This document shows positions 45,501 through 55,809 of a DNA stretch of 64,000 nucleotides, in pieces. Below the pieces are notes generated by a model that saw only the letters and a list, made by a program, of their open reading frames with translations, was not told the origin of the DNA and ran no database searches. Origin of the DNA: Atriophallophorus winterbourni. Its lineage: Eukaryota; Platyhelminthes; Trematoda; Plagiorchiida; Microphallidae. The position numbers and the translations under genes were made by a program. The DNA is taken from the NCBI GenBank assembly GCA_013407085.1, contig JACCGJ010000303.1, forward strand, positions 1 to 64,000. Direction: 5' to 3'. The first letter of the stretch is position 1, and each line of letters opens with the position of its first letter.

Positions 45501-48500
45501 CGGTACAAGATGTTCGACGGAAAAGCGTGCGAGATTCCATATGACCGTGTTGCTGTCCCTAGAATTCAACAATCCATGGTGCTGAAACAGCTACACACCT
45601 GTCACCCTGGAATCAATCAAATGAAAGCACTGGTTCGCTCTTACGATTAGCCGTTCGTGGATCGTGATATTGAGAAAACTGTTCACTCGCGTCAAAATTG
45701 GGTCCAGGCAGCAAAATTGTCGAACAAAGTTGAACTTGTTTCATGGCCACCCCTCAAAGGTCCATGTTGTTGTGTAGATATTGATTTTCCTGGAACAATT
45801 GACCAAGTCATTTATCTGATCGTGGTTGACGCATCCTCGAAATGGCCCGAGATTTCCCCAACGAATGTCACAACTACATCAACCGCTATAGCATGCCTAG
45901 CTAAGCATTTTTCACATTTCGGTAATCCGTGGATTTTAATCGGTGACAATGGACCACCGGTTAAATGCGACCAATTCAAAAACACTGCGAAAGGCGTGCC
46001 ATTACCCGAATGCTCAGCCCAATTTATCACCATCGATATAACAGTGATACTGAAAAATTTGTAGATGCATATGAACGCGCAATAACCAATTTGAAGGGGA
46101 AGAGACGCATCACTCTGCACCCAATTCAACAACACCAAATCAGGTGACACTCAAATAATGCTTTCTTGGACGACTCATGAGAACAGCAAATCATGCTATG
46201 TTCTCAACTCGTAATTTGCAATCAAACACCCATGTACCTAATAAATACAAGAGTTTACCAGTCTGGAGATACTGTCTATATACGCAGGTTCATGAGGAAC
46301 ATCTCATACATCAATCACACCAAATCGAGTCCACAGAAAACCACGCCAAAATACCGAATCACACTTATATCTATTGTTTGACACACTTTGCTGTGCCACA
46401 AGCTGAATCTCAAGGCATTGTTGAGTCAACACAAGCTATTCCAAACGCATGCGAACCATTAACAAGGTTACCAGGCACACATAACTCTGTGAATCGTCAG
46501 AATGTGAATCCCTAAAAGAAAACTTGTTAACTGCCTTCGGAAATGGAAGGTGATGCGGCGCAGCGAACGTGCGTCAAATGCGACGCACTGAGCAGTAATC
46601 ATGCCTCGACTGATTATTAATCACTCACTATTGAAAGTGGGTGCATGATGGATTATCGTTCACTGTACGAACATTGTAATATCCAATCATTCGGTCAATA
46701 GATGAGTTCAGTAACGGTTGTGGTTCTCACTTACCCACTCCTGGGCCAGCAGTACATAGCGACATAAAACTGGAATAAGCCATAAATCGTTTAGCCTGGA
46801 TCAGGCTTTTGGTTAGTACATACCGGAGGCATCGACGACACGTACACTTGACAGGTTTAGTGTAATTGGACCCATTAAAACAATAAAGTTCGGTTTCACT
46901 GGCAAACAAAAGTAGTAAAGCTTGATGTCCTTCCGAGGTATAATTTGCACAACTAATCTTCGAATAAGGCTGAGCAGTGGGAATAATGTTAATCACTGAT
47001 AAGAGGTTGACTAATTTATAGATTGGACTGCAAAATGAAAACCATCCTGAATCCATCTTGGGGAGGGAAAATAACAGTGTAGACAAACAATATATCCGTC
47101 AACGGAAAGGTCAATGGAATGATAATTATCATCGATGCAATGCGAAAAAGAGTTGTGTTTGGTTAGTAGAAATATACACGGAAGATTAGAAATTCTCAGA
47201 CGTTGGAATTGACTGACATGCTGATCTTTTGTCGCATGACCTTGAGAAAAATAAACCCGCCACATTTAGACCAAAAGCCGAATTCTGGGTTGCAAATAGA
47301 TCGAAAGATTTTTGAAATTGAATTCAATTCTCGAACAGAGGGCCACAAATAAGTAATCTTAACCATACGGGAGTTTGTGAAACAATAAATGGCAGAAATC
47401 AATTCTGGGTAGAGGGGATCTGAGAGTCACTTAGCCTACGTGCAGACCTATGGCTGTACGGCAGTTTGCCACGAGCAGGCCTGTGATTTCATACATACAT
47501 GCACACATACATACATACACAAATCAATTCCACGGCGCATCTCTTACCGGTAGGAAAGGTTACCATCTGTGTTCGCCGAAAGCATTTTTGCACCCTTTTC
47601 GCAATTCAATCGACTTTTGCTCGTTGTTAATTCGGGCGAATTCGGACACAGATAGGGATCGAAACGTACTGCGCTGACCCATGATCGATGACCTTCACAG
47701 CGACAGATCACGGCACGTTCAGCCATGGACCACACAGTGACCAAGTCATCTTGTCCACCAACCACGATGTAGCAACTGTCTGGAGACCAGTCGACACACA
47801 ACAGGCCAGCAAAATATGATCGCATATAGCCCTGAGAATAGCCGTGAGAAAATGATCAACTTGCGAAAAATAAACCGAATTATACGTGTTTTTTCTATGT
47901 AAAACAGGATTAGGCGTTTACGGATTTGCAATACCATGTACACAGACTGATAGCAAAAATAGCAAAGAATGAAGTACAAGCTGTGGTAAACCATGTGCAA
48001 AAAAACTATTAAGGCATCGAAACTCTAGGATGACCGTTATAATAATACAATGCACTTCGTTACCTACAGTGAAGTGTTGCTGAGAAATCAGTTTATCGTG
48101 GTACATTAGAAGGAGTTTACATGCATGGAGTCAGCTAAGACTCTTGTTATTCTGTGCTTTGGAGTGGCGGAAATACAAATATCAGAGCAACATATTCCGT
48201 CTTAAACACAAAAGGAAATTCAATTCGTACGGCTAGTAAATAAACAAAAATTGGTTTGAGCTACATTTAAGCTGTCTACTTTGTCAGCAGCACTAAGAGA
48301 ACAGAGAGGCGAACAAAAAGTCTGGCTTGTAGCTGGCACCAGTTACCGGAGAAAACCAGCGTCGCGAACAGGTGGTAACCTACCAAACCAGAATTAAGTA
48401 ATAATCCAAAGTTTTTCAACGCAGTGTTCAAATGTTTGTGTAGCCGATGGCATATCCAGGTGTCTTTCGAGCACCAGCAGATACATCCATTCCAGAAAGG

Positions 48501-51500
48501 TCGATCGATAGAGTGTAGTCGGTAAAAATTCCAACGAGATATAGCCATATCAAGTAACAATCATCCCGCTTGATAAACTAGATCGCGTTACCTGTTGCGT
48601 ACAGAATGATGCGGTAAACAAAAACAATTCTCAATCTCAACGTAAGAACCATTCACCATCCTGAGTCATAAGCTGGCTTGCTTGAACCTATTCTAAGGTT
48701 AAAGTTTAGGTGTGTCGTGAATTTGAGAACCTTGCGACAATTGCGCTTGCAACCAAGCTCAGAATGCTTGCCTGCATTCTTCATGTATCGATGCTACTAC
48801 GAGATTGTACAATGTGTCAACGGTGAAAGAACGTTTTGTAACAAGATATAGTTCTGATCTCACACAGAGATTGCATTCCTATCAAATGCATGATACCAAA
48901 ACTAAGGATGCATGTATGAAATCAGGAACCTGGACCCAGTCAAGTTATCGCACAGACAAAAGCTATGCTTGCGCAGGTCATATAGATACAAGAGAAAACG
49001 ATCAAAAAAGTAGTGAGACTCCAGCAGGTTTCAGCATGCAGCTCAGTAACTTTGGCAAATCAAGTAGTGATGTGTGACAGCACAACCTCATTGGACAATG
49101 AAGCAGGCGCTTTCAGATCACGCCGGTGTGGTGCTGAGTCCGAGCGTCTCGATTGCCGATTTGGAGTATACCGACGACATTGTAATCTTGGGGGATGATT
49201 CTGGAAGGCTTCAGACCACCCTGGAACGCCTCAGCTCATTTGCTTCTATGCTGAGGCTACGAATCAACACGCGCAAAACTAAGCATTTTACCACCGCCAC
49301 TGGACCTCATCTGCCTCTCAAGATTGATGGCGAGAACTTGGAGACGCTGAACTAACCAGGGTGACACTATCGCCGACACCCTGCGCAGAATGACGTTGTC
49401 GTCGCGGAGGAGAAGTGAAGACTTGGCTCGCCACCGTGAGATCGGATGTGGAGCTACTTGGTCTACGATCGGTTTACGGATGGCGCACGTGGGACCGGAC
49501 CTGGCTTAAAATCTACGCGGATCTCGCTTCTAACAGCCGAGCGTAGGTGACTGCAATCCGTCACGTCAACGAAGCCGACTCATCCTCCAGGAGGAGAAAG
49601 TCGCACAAAAGTAAAGTAAAGTACAACCCAGAGCATGCGCTGCTTGTCCGTAGTAGCCAAGTAGGCGCAGATTAACTGTAGAACGTTTGCCATTGACGAC
49701 ATCTTTTACGGGGAAAACAGTATTCTTTTTCACAAGCAAGGAATTCAGCTATGATCATTTTAGCAGGAGTTAAAAATGCACAACTTGGTCTTACATATGT
49801 GCCTAAGGAAGAACGCGCTGGTAGGTTGAACTTCCGAAGTAAACGAACGGACAATGTCCCGCTGTGAGGAGCACAGACTATTTACGAGCATAACTTCATT
49901 TAGGTCAGAAAACGGCAGTGTTCAACTTTGCGTCCATCTAATGATGACAACTCATGAAGACGAATAGGCCAATGATCCATTATCGTTAGATAAACGATTC
50001 GTCAAGAAATGACGTTCCTAGTTGTCTAGATAGTAATACCATACATCGACATTTTCTGGTCAAAACGTTAACAATTTTAGTGCAAAAGAAAAAGCTCAGC
50101 AGTGTTTTGCAACAATCGGTCGAACGTTTATTGTTCACGGAAGTTCACGTTGCCTTGAAATGTTCAGTGAGTGCTGAAACCTGGCGCTATAGATGCTCAC
50201 TTTCATTATTCTACGGTTTCCTTGAATCAATTAGGCCCGGCTCAAGTGAATTTTATCGAATATGCTATCTCGTTTTGTTGACCTCCGACGTATACTTCCG
50301 CGTGATAGCAAGTTCATCTCATGGTCGCAAAGGGAAGGAATGAGCTTCAAAATAGAATTATCAAAATTATAACTCAGTGTTCATTACTAACAAGCACAAT
50401 CGACCGCCCTAAATCATCATAGCAACAGCTTTTAATGACTTTGGAAAAAATGAAAAGGTTTTTGATGAATTATCTCGGATGGGAAGTACGAGACAAGTGG
50501 TGGGTGTATTTTTTCTGAATTAAATTTGGTCTGGGGTTCAAAAAGAAAAATAGAAAGATTTTCACTGTGGTATTCGACAGCATCACGCAGAAACAAAGTA
50601 CCGCGGAGTCTGAACGCTGCAGCACCTATTTGTCAGAAGGTCGCTATGGATGCTTGGATTACGAAGGCATGGGTGCCTCATACCAAGCTGCCTATACTGA
50701 CTCGTCTACAGATTTAGTAGATTACTTGTTTCAAACATTATCTTTCTACTTATGTATGTATGAGTCACAGGCTTGATCCAGGCAAAGAACTGCACAGTGA
50801 AAGACTGCACGGGGTAAGGTACTGTCCGGTTGACCAGGCCAAGGCAGATATTGAAAAGCAAAATAGAAATTATGGTGAGACTCCAGTGTTTAATGTGATG
50901 TGAAAGCACAAGGCTCATCCAGGTAAAGTGCGACACAGTCAGAGACTGCACGTGGGCTGAGATACTGTCAGTTTGACCAGGCCTAGACAGATATGACAAG
51001 AAATAGAAAGACAATAGAAATGATAGTGAGACTCCAGCGAGTTTCAGCATTCAGCTCACTACCGGTGACCAATCAATTTAGCACGATGTTAGCCGCACAG
51101 CACAGAAATACTGCACGATTGCTCATATGTCCACATCCGTGTATCCGAATACAGCTCACTATCGGCGGCAAATCAACTTATCACGGTGTTATATGTACCG
51201 CACAGAAGTGCTGCACAATTTCTCATCTGTGCACTACTGTATGCTTAGGATTAAACTGTGGCAGGGATGTATCACCGTCCAATCCGATCATTTAGAGCCA
51301 GAAACACAGCGATTAAAGGTAGACCTTGTAAATATGGATATGTCAAAAATTAATCTATACAGATGAGCATTTTGAGAATATATAAAATTCAGCGATTAGA
51401 AATGACCAAATAGCATGCTCATGACATCAGAATCGGGATCACATATTAGAAGAGAAACATCGTGTTTTTATGCATACATTGAAAATTAACGTAATCAGCA

Positions 51501-52637
51501 CGGGCTGTCATAAGTAATTTCTTCGGGAAAACATGAGTTACCACTGCATTTGTCCAAATTCGATTGGCTAGGAAAAGTCTACAGTCGGAACATTTTAAAA
51601 GTGCATAAAAAGAATCATGAAAATAAAGCAACATAAATACCACGAAACCGATACAATAAGTACAACTGCTTAATAGATCAATAATCATAGCATTCTAAAC
51701 TTACATACAGATCCATTGCATGGTACACCACTACACGTAGATAGCCGTCTTGGGAAACTACAGCAAGATACAAACCACAAGGTGAAAAGGAAAACTGATT
51801 GATTGCAGTATCTTCTCCCGCACCTGCTGGTAAACACATGGACGTTGTCCCAATGAGATCTGACAGAGCAGTCCCGGTTGAGTTGTTATCGTGCACAACG
51901 CCATTGTCTGTTGGAAGTGAATGAGCGTTGCATTCCGTCAGTGGGAGGTCGATAGAAAGTAGTGAATTGGTGCTGCCAGATGCTACTCGGTTTCCGAAAA
52001 CCCAGCGATACAGCGGATTGCGAGTTGTTTTGGTTCTACACGTATAAACGGAAAATCCAGGCGTTTCTTTAAATGTGTCGTAAGTTGGGATGGAAATAAA
52101 GGCGACCAGCTTTTCGTCATACAGATAGAAACTTCCGTTTAAATGGCTTACAACAAACTGATTCGGGGAGTTCGGAACCCAGCTGATGTAGGTAACGGAA
52201 GTTTTCTCGATAACCCTGTCGTCATTGAATGTTTTACAAACTTCTTTCCGCGTAGGATAAATAAGTTGAACTTCACCACTACTCAAGCCTACTAATAGAG
52301 AAGCGTCAGTTGAAGCCTGTCTGAAGGCGTGGCAAGTAGGGGTTGATTTGAAAATTCTTCGATCGATTGGTATATTGTGATTGTCTTCCGCGTAAATAAA
52401 CAATTCTTTGCCGATATTTATGCAGAAAATAGTCACAGGATGTTGACTGTAGCTATTATAAGATATATCACCCGGAGCAGAAGAATAATGAGTCGAAAAT
52501 GTGTCATCTGGCTGAAAATTCTCAAAAAACGACAAGCGAACAGCCAGATTGGTTGCAGATTGTAAATCTTTATATGGTTGAAAGGAGCAGTTCGTTTGGA
52601 GATAATTGCCTTCGATCGTCTCAAAAGAATTTGACAT
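39204..52637 (-). CDS. WDR20: WD repeat protein WDR20/DMWD homologue
   Basis: Five exons on the minus strand: 52637-51705, 47831-47548, 43550-43059, 41959-41797 and 39578-39204. Phases agree at every junction (0, 2, 2, 0), giving 748 residues. Family hallmarks in order: [10 protein letters not shown] and [65 protein letters not shown] (exon 1); [20 protein letters not shown] then [11 protein letters not shown] (exon 2); [18 protein letters not shown] (exon 3); [15 protein letters not shown] and [16 protein letters not shown] (exon 4). In vertebrates WDR20 is a WD40 partner that activates the USP12/USP46 deubiquitinases; the same role here is inference. Exon 5, a Ser/Pro-rich tail of 124 residues, has no counterpart in the short human C-terminus and is assigned by phase, acceptor and poly(A) position. 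Without it the protein would end near residue 624. The start ATG is at 52637 and its context aligns with the family N-terminus. Introns hold many retroelements. Confidence 0.85.
39668..39872. repeat. (ATGT)n array, short allele
   Basis: About 205 bases of ATGT repeat in WDR20 intron 4, homologous to the 660-base array in duplicate 1. Confidence 0.9.
39890..39990 (-). repeat. Family A fragment
   Basis: Carries GAGACTCCAGCGCG and CAGCTCACTACAGGTGGCCA. The half nearest the tetranucleotide tail is deleted. Confidence 0.55.
40330..40455 (+). repeat. Family B retroelement 3' end
   Basis: ACTATGTCATGTTAAGCAC followed by TTGTTACCGGTGTAATG and a (GAT)n run. The same terminus occurs at 29770-29850 and 38670-38750, and inverted at 55680-55805, each with a GAT/ATG trinucleotide tail. 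It looks like the 3' end of a non-LTR element of unknown body. Confidence 0.5.
40628..41172 (+). mobile_element. Short RTE-derived non-autonomous element, copy 1
   Basis: About 545 bp from TTGTCATAGCCGGG to a (GTAA)n tail. Imperfect target-site duplications flank it: GTAGTTGATTCTGTGGT at 40603 and GTAGTTGATTCTGTAGT at 41168. The last 55 or so bases (GCCGACTCATCC, AGTCGCACAAAAGTAA) match the 3' end of the RTE-like element at 49.56-49.61 kb. It lies in WDR20 intron 4, opposite to the gene. No protein is encoded; the 395-codon minus frame across it is a shadow. Confidence 0.7.
41190..41530 (+). repeat. Older, decayed copy of the same short element
   Basis: Follows the target duplication and parallels the internal part of the younger element: GGCGAAAGCGAGTGACT, then TCCTGCTGCCTTG. 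The younger copy may have inserted into or beside it. Confidence 0.5.
42065..42900 (-). pseudogene. Penelope-like element, GIY-YIG endonuclease end
   Basis: Minus strand reads [20 protein letters not shown], then [38 protein letters not shown] and [10 protein letters not shown], with the stop at 42472. GVY and YMG are the GIY and YIG positions, and the HEKR arginine follows. About 140 codons are open. The reverse transcriptase is not found upstream. Beyond the stop, in order, come about 300 bases, a hammerhead and the GATCGGTCCCAAACAT end motif. It sits in WDR20 intron 3 on the sense strand. Confidence 0.75.
42131..42174 (-). ncRNA. Hammerhead-like ribozyme of Penelope-like element in WDR20 intron
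   Basis: Minus strand: TTGGT, CTGACGA, an extra A, stem II GCTTCTG/CAGATGT (loop TGT, with one mismatch and one wobble), GAA, AC/GT stem III, T, ACCCAA. Stem I GGT/ACC is intact. All core bases are present apart from the added nucleotide. Confidence 0.6.
43960..44040 (-). repeat. Degenerate Penelope-like terminus
   Basis: Minus strand TGTTTGATGAACTTACTGTC and later CTAAACCTGACCCAAAA follows the layout of the ribozyme-bearing ends, but both core boxes are damaged. Confidence 0.35.
44250..44440 (+). mobile_element. 191-bp structured element (family D relative) with 13-bp target duplication
   Basis: Flanked by GAGTTCAATTACG at 44237-44249 and 44441-44453. It starts with a long hairpin (44250-44320; inner arms CACATCCCCATCCCTT and AAGGGATGGGGATGTG). 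Next come GAATCAC/GTGATTC, GGTTCT/AGAACC, and AACAGCGGCATACAAGTTTA as in family D. No hammerhead box is present. It interrupts the left LTR of the gypsy element. Confidence 0.7.
44939..45492 (-). mobile_element. Short RTE-derived non-autonomous element, copy 2
   Basis: Same element as 40628-41172 in inverse orientation, 554 bp, flanked by ATCCATCCCGGTAC at 44925-44938 and 45493-45506. It splits the gypsy element between RNase H and integrase. Confidence 0.75.
46765..47420. other. WDR20 intron 2, distal part
   Basis: No feature recognised except the edge of the gypsy LTR. Confidence 0.4.
47425..47520 (-). repeat. Family A fragment with CATA tail
   Basis: Plus-strand sequence GCCTACGTGCAGACC, GCAGTTTGCC, CAGGCCTGTGATTTC followed by CATACATACATG. 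It overlaps no exon; WDR20 exon 2 begins 28 bases further on. Confidence 0.5.
47840..48985. other. WDR20 intron 1, proximal part
   Basis: No coding sequence or clear repeat recognised. Confidence 0.4.
48990..49080 (-). repeat. Family A fragment
   Basis: AGTGAGACTCCAGCAGG and TCAGCATGCAGCTCAG, then decayed. Confidence 0.45.
49080..49615 (+). pseudogene. RTE-like retrotransposon, 5'-truncated 3' end
   Basis: The reverse-transcriptase catalytic motif reads [12 protein letters not shown] (YADD altered to YTDD), preceded by [12 protein letters not shown] and followed by [14 protein letters not shown]-terminal region in other frames reads [20 protein letters not shown] and [15 protein letters not shown]. 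The tail is (GTAAA)n-like. Its final 55 bases are shared with the short elements at 40.6 and 44.9 kb. Confidence 0.7.
49620..50735. other. WDR20 intron 1, middle part
   Basis: Nothing recognised. Confidence 0.4.
50740..51230 (-). repeat. Family A copies, one with internal partial duplication
   Basis: A first copy (50745-50890) is truncated after GGTGAGACTCCAG. A second (50905-51230) has the CAGCTCACTA..AATCAACTTA segment twice, each time followed by a CACAGAA.TACTGCAC-type stretch. Confidence 0.6.
51235..51704. other. WDR20 intron 1 next to exon 1
   Basis: AT-rich, nothing recognised. The donor GTAAGT of exon 1 is at 51704-51699. Confidence 0.4.
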
Positions 52638-52804
52638 TTGGCGCGGGAAAAATAAAGAAAAAGAAAATCACAGTATCACAATTGGCGTTCCATTCAAGTA
52701 GTCAGCGTTTCAGAACAGCTGGAAGTAATGAAGGCGTGGTGAGACTAAAGGAGAACATGATCAATACGCAATTTTTAGCCAAAGTTAGATTTCCAAAACG
52801 ATGT

Positions 52805-53130
52805 ATGATGTATGAAAGCACAAGCCTGATCCAGGCAAAGTGCCGCACAGTCAGAGACTGCACGTGGGCTAAGATACTGTCAGGTTGCCCAGGCCTAGAC
52901 AGATATGAGGGGTTAAATAGAAATACAAAATGGTAGTGAGACTCCAGCGTGTACTCGCATGCAGCTCATACATATGTGTATGTATAAAATCACAAGTTTA
53001 GATGCAGGTAAAAGGCAGCACAGTCGGAGACTGCACGTGGGCCAAGATTCTGTCAGGTTGTCCAGGCCACGACAGATTTTAGGAAACAGGAGTGAGACTC
53101 CAGCTTGCTTTCTCATGCAGCCTGAAAGGC
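52805..53130 (-). repeat. Two adjoining family A copies upstream of WDR20
   Basis: 52810-52972 and 52985-53128 each carry the AAGCACAAGCCTGATCC or CACAAGTTTAGATGC end, CTGCACGTGGGC and GAGACTCCAGC. They lie within 200-500 bases of the WDR20 start codon, in its likely promoter or 5' UTR region. Confidence 0.6.
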
Positions 53131-53332
53131 CGGTGTCGCAATAAATCGCGCAACCTGTTTGAACTTGCTGCCTATGTGCGATTCCTGTGAAAATTCTCGT
53201 GGTATCAGTCTCATTTCAACGGATTTTAAAATACTGGCCCCCACCTTGCTTATGTATAGGTTTATGCGTCAGCTAGTACAGGCCGGAAAAAGTGGCTGGT
53301 TGACAGCCGCTAACTTGCAAGAGTGGCTTGAA

Positions 53333-53575
53333 AAGGCACGGATGTGCAATTGTGCAGCATTTATGTGCTGTGCGGCTAACATCGTGCTAAATTGATTGGC
53401 CAACGGTAGTGAGCTGCATGCGAGTACACGCTGGAGTCTCACTACCATTTCTATTTCTATTTAACCCCTCATATCTGTCTAGGCCTGGGCAACCTGACAG
53501 TATGTTAGCCCACGTGCAGTCTCTGACTGTGCGGCACTTTGCCTGGATCAGGCTTGTGCTTTCATACATCTGGTT
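53333..53575 (-). repeat. Family A full-length copy
   Basis: In element orientation it starts GCACGGATGTGCAATTGTGC, passes TTGATTGGCCAACGGTAG, GGAGTCTCACTACC, AGGCCTGGGCAACCTGAC, GGATCAGGCTTGTGC and ends TTTCATACAT. It is about 240 bp long. Confidence 0.7.
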
Positions 53576-54034
53576 TAGCTAAGGTTAGACGGGCGTATTT
53601 GCATGGATGGGATGCAAGAGAATGGGTGCTTGGTTCGACGCATTGCCAACGATGGCAATGAAACGATATCCATCGAAGGAGTGCATCATCTCTATTTCAC
53701 TTGAAATTAAAATTTGCTCGATTATAAACCATAATGAAAAAACAAATAAACAAATAAAAACGACTTGCAAATGGACAAAAAATATTCACTGTTCATCGGT
53801 TACTGGAGCAACGCCATACGTTTCACAGACCGTTGTCATATCTTCCGACATCCGAGCTGCATTCAATTCAATCGAATGATAATGTCTGTGGAACTGTCTG
53901 CTTAAAGAGTCTCCAGAAATATTTAGGGTCAAACATCTAGCAGCGTGCAAGCGTACAGACAGTTTTCATCCTCATTCGGGGTGCGGTAGTGTTGTCTTAT
54001 CTTGCCGGTTTCCTAATAATAGCATTAGTTGGCC

Positions 54035-54272
54035 TTTTGCACGGATGTGCAATCGTACAGCACTTCTGTGCTGTACGGCTAACATCGTGCTAAATTGATT
54101 GGCCATCGGTGGTGAGCTGCATGCTGAAACAGGCTGGAGTCTCACTATCATTTCTATTTTCATTCACATATCTGTCTAGGCCTGGGCAACCTGACAGTAT
54201 CTCAGCCCACGTGCAGTCTCTGACTGTACGGCACTTTGCCTGGATCAGGCTTGTGCATTCATTCATTAGTTG
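54035..54272 (-). repeat. Family A full-length copy
   Basis: Same layout as 53333-53575; the tail reads CATTCATTCATTAG. Confidence 0.7.
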
Positions 54273-54879
54273 GTCTGATGGGCGCGGGATTTAAACTTTT
54301 GTCGGGTGAGAGGACTTCCAGTCTAGAAAACACGGATGACAATCAATCTATAAATAGTCGATTGCTTGATTTACCTTGGCCATTGTATTTCAGCTGGTTG
54401 TGTCGAGGACGAGATCTCACAACACAGCATGTACACAACGCTGGTACTGCGTCTACTAACCTTCACCATTTGTGGGGTTGACGTGATGTTTTACTCCATA
54501 CTAAAGTTTCAGTGTACGACGCATTAGTGCGTGCTGCGCTCATTTACGGCTGCGAAACTTGGTCTATCAGAGTGAAAGGTGTCCGTCGGCTTTCAGTTTT
54601 TACACTTGTTGACTGCGTAGAATTGCTTGCAGCATCGGGTCGCGTATATAGATGTTTGGAAAAGTGTTAAGATCACGAGGCCAGGGACTGAGATAAATGC
54701 TAATGTTAGCTCGTTTGCGATAATTGGGACACGCTTAAAGAATGTCTAATCACCGCTTGCCATAATGCGCCTTATTTGTAGAGCATGGTAGATGCTGGTA
54801 GAAACATTGAGTGCTGAAAAAACGTACTCGTTTACCGGTGTGGATCTAAAAGACCAATCTAATAGTTCATTAAAAACCT

Positions 54880-55200
54880 TACGCGATACGGCTACAAACC
54901 CGAATCCTTGCTAACTTGTTTGTAAAATGACGTAACAAGACTAGCTTTTTATATGACATGTAGCTCGCCCACCAATAGTGACTTTCCGTAGACATTAGCC
55001 AGAGGAAACAATAACTGGAGATGGGTGTTTGAATATACAGGGGAACGCCGTCAGATCCCGGAGATTTCGTGATATCGAGATTTCTAGGCAACCCATCAAC
55101 GTGAAAGGGCTAGTTTCGAAAGTTACGTTCTGATTTGCATCGAAGTGCATGCTAGCGGGTGATTCAGTAGAATGGCTTGAAGCCAAACTCTACCGAAATC
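54880..55200 (-). pseudogene. LINE reverse-transcriptase N-terminal fragment
   Basis: Minus-strand frame reads LDITKSPGSDGVPLYI, the finger motif K.PG.DG.P of non-LTR reverse transcriptases. No further motif follows. Confidence 0.55.
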
Positions 55201-55309
55201 TGAGCTGTTGAATCATGTTTAATGAATGAAACAAGTTATTTGTCGGCCAAACATGAAATGAAATCTTGCATTTGTAGATTTTTCGCATAGGCGTGCACAT
55301 CGTACCGTA

Positions 55310-55500
55310 AAAATGCGAAATTGCACGACGTGCCATTGTGCAGTAATACTATACTGTACTGCTAACGCCGTACTAAATGGGTTACCAAATGTACTGAGCT
55401 GCACTCAAAAACACGCATGAGTCTTATCAACATTTTACATTTTCTGTCATATTTTTAGGACTGGGCAATTGACAGTATTTTAGTCCATGCGCTTATTTAT
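55310..55500 (-). repeat. Decayed family A copy
   Basis: GACGTGCCATTGTGCAGTAA, ACTGAGCTGCACTC and GACTGGGCAATTGACAGTAT in family order with many changes. Confidence 0.45.
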
Positions 55501-55679
55501 CGAAACATAAGCCGCACACATTCTCGAAAGTTGTCATGAATTGTTAAACAGGCTGAATAAAGATTCAATTTTTCGAAATTCCTCCACTGTGGAGCAGCTG
55601 CGTCTCCGAGGACAATAAAGTCAGCCCTCCATGATCCATTGACAAACTTTGTGACTCCCTTTGATAAGATGCATTTAAG

Positions 55680-55805
55680 TTCATCATCATCATAGACACC
55701 TTTACACCGGTAACAAGTACCAAGTACTTAACTGCTATACAACCATGACATAGTAAAAAAAATTCGAAAACATATGGGGAAGGGTCATCATCATCATCAT
55801 CATGA
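55680..55805 (-). repeat. Family B 3' end flanked by two ATG-type runs
   Basis: Minus-strand copy of the terminus at 40330-40455, with CATCAT runs on both sides. Confidence 0.5.
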
Positions 55806-55809
55806 AGCA

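Larger units (their letters stand above)
44100..46760 (+). mobile_element. Ty3/gypsy-like LTR retrotransposon, decayed and nested
   Basis: Two similar flanks act as LTRs: 44100-44249 continued at 44441-44500, and about 46548-46760. Shared strings include AGTAATCATGC, CTGATTATT, GATTATCGTTCA and GTACGAACATTGT. Between them lie RNase H ([40 protein letters not shown]) at 44580-44830, integrase ([47 protein letters not shown]) at 45510-46150, and a pol C-terminus ([16 protein letters not shown]) near 46240-46300. Gag, protease and most of the reverse transcriptase are missing. Two younger elements interrupt it. It lies in WDR20 intron 2 on the opposite strand. Confidence 0.75.
53130..54770 (+). 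pseudogene. Non-LTR retrotransposon fragments split by family A copies
   Basis: 53160-53330 reads CENSRGISLISTDFKILAPT, the RT motif after the fingers. 54289-54770 reads NLHHLWG and, across frames, VYDALVRAALIYGCETWSIR and FGKVLRSRGQG, the C-terminal part common in trematode LINEs. Two family A elements lie between, so this may be one broken element. Confidence 0.55.
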
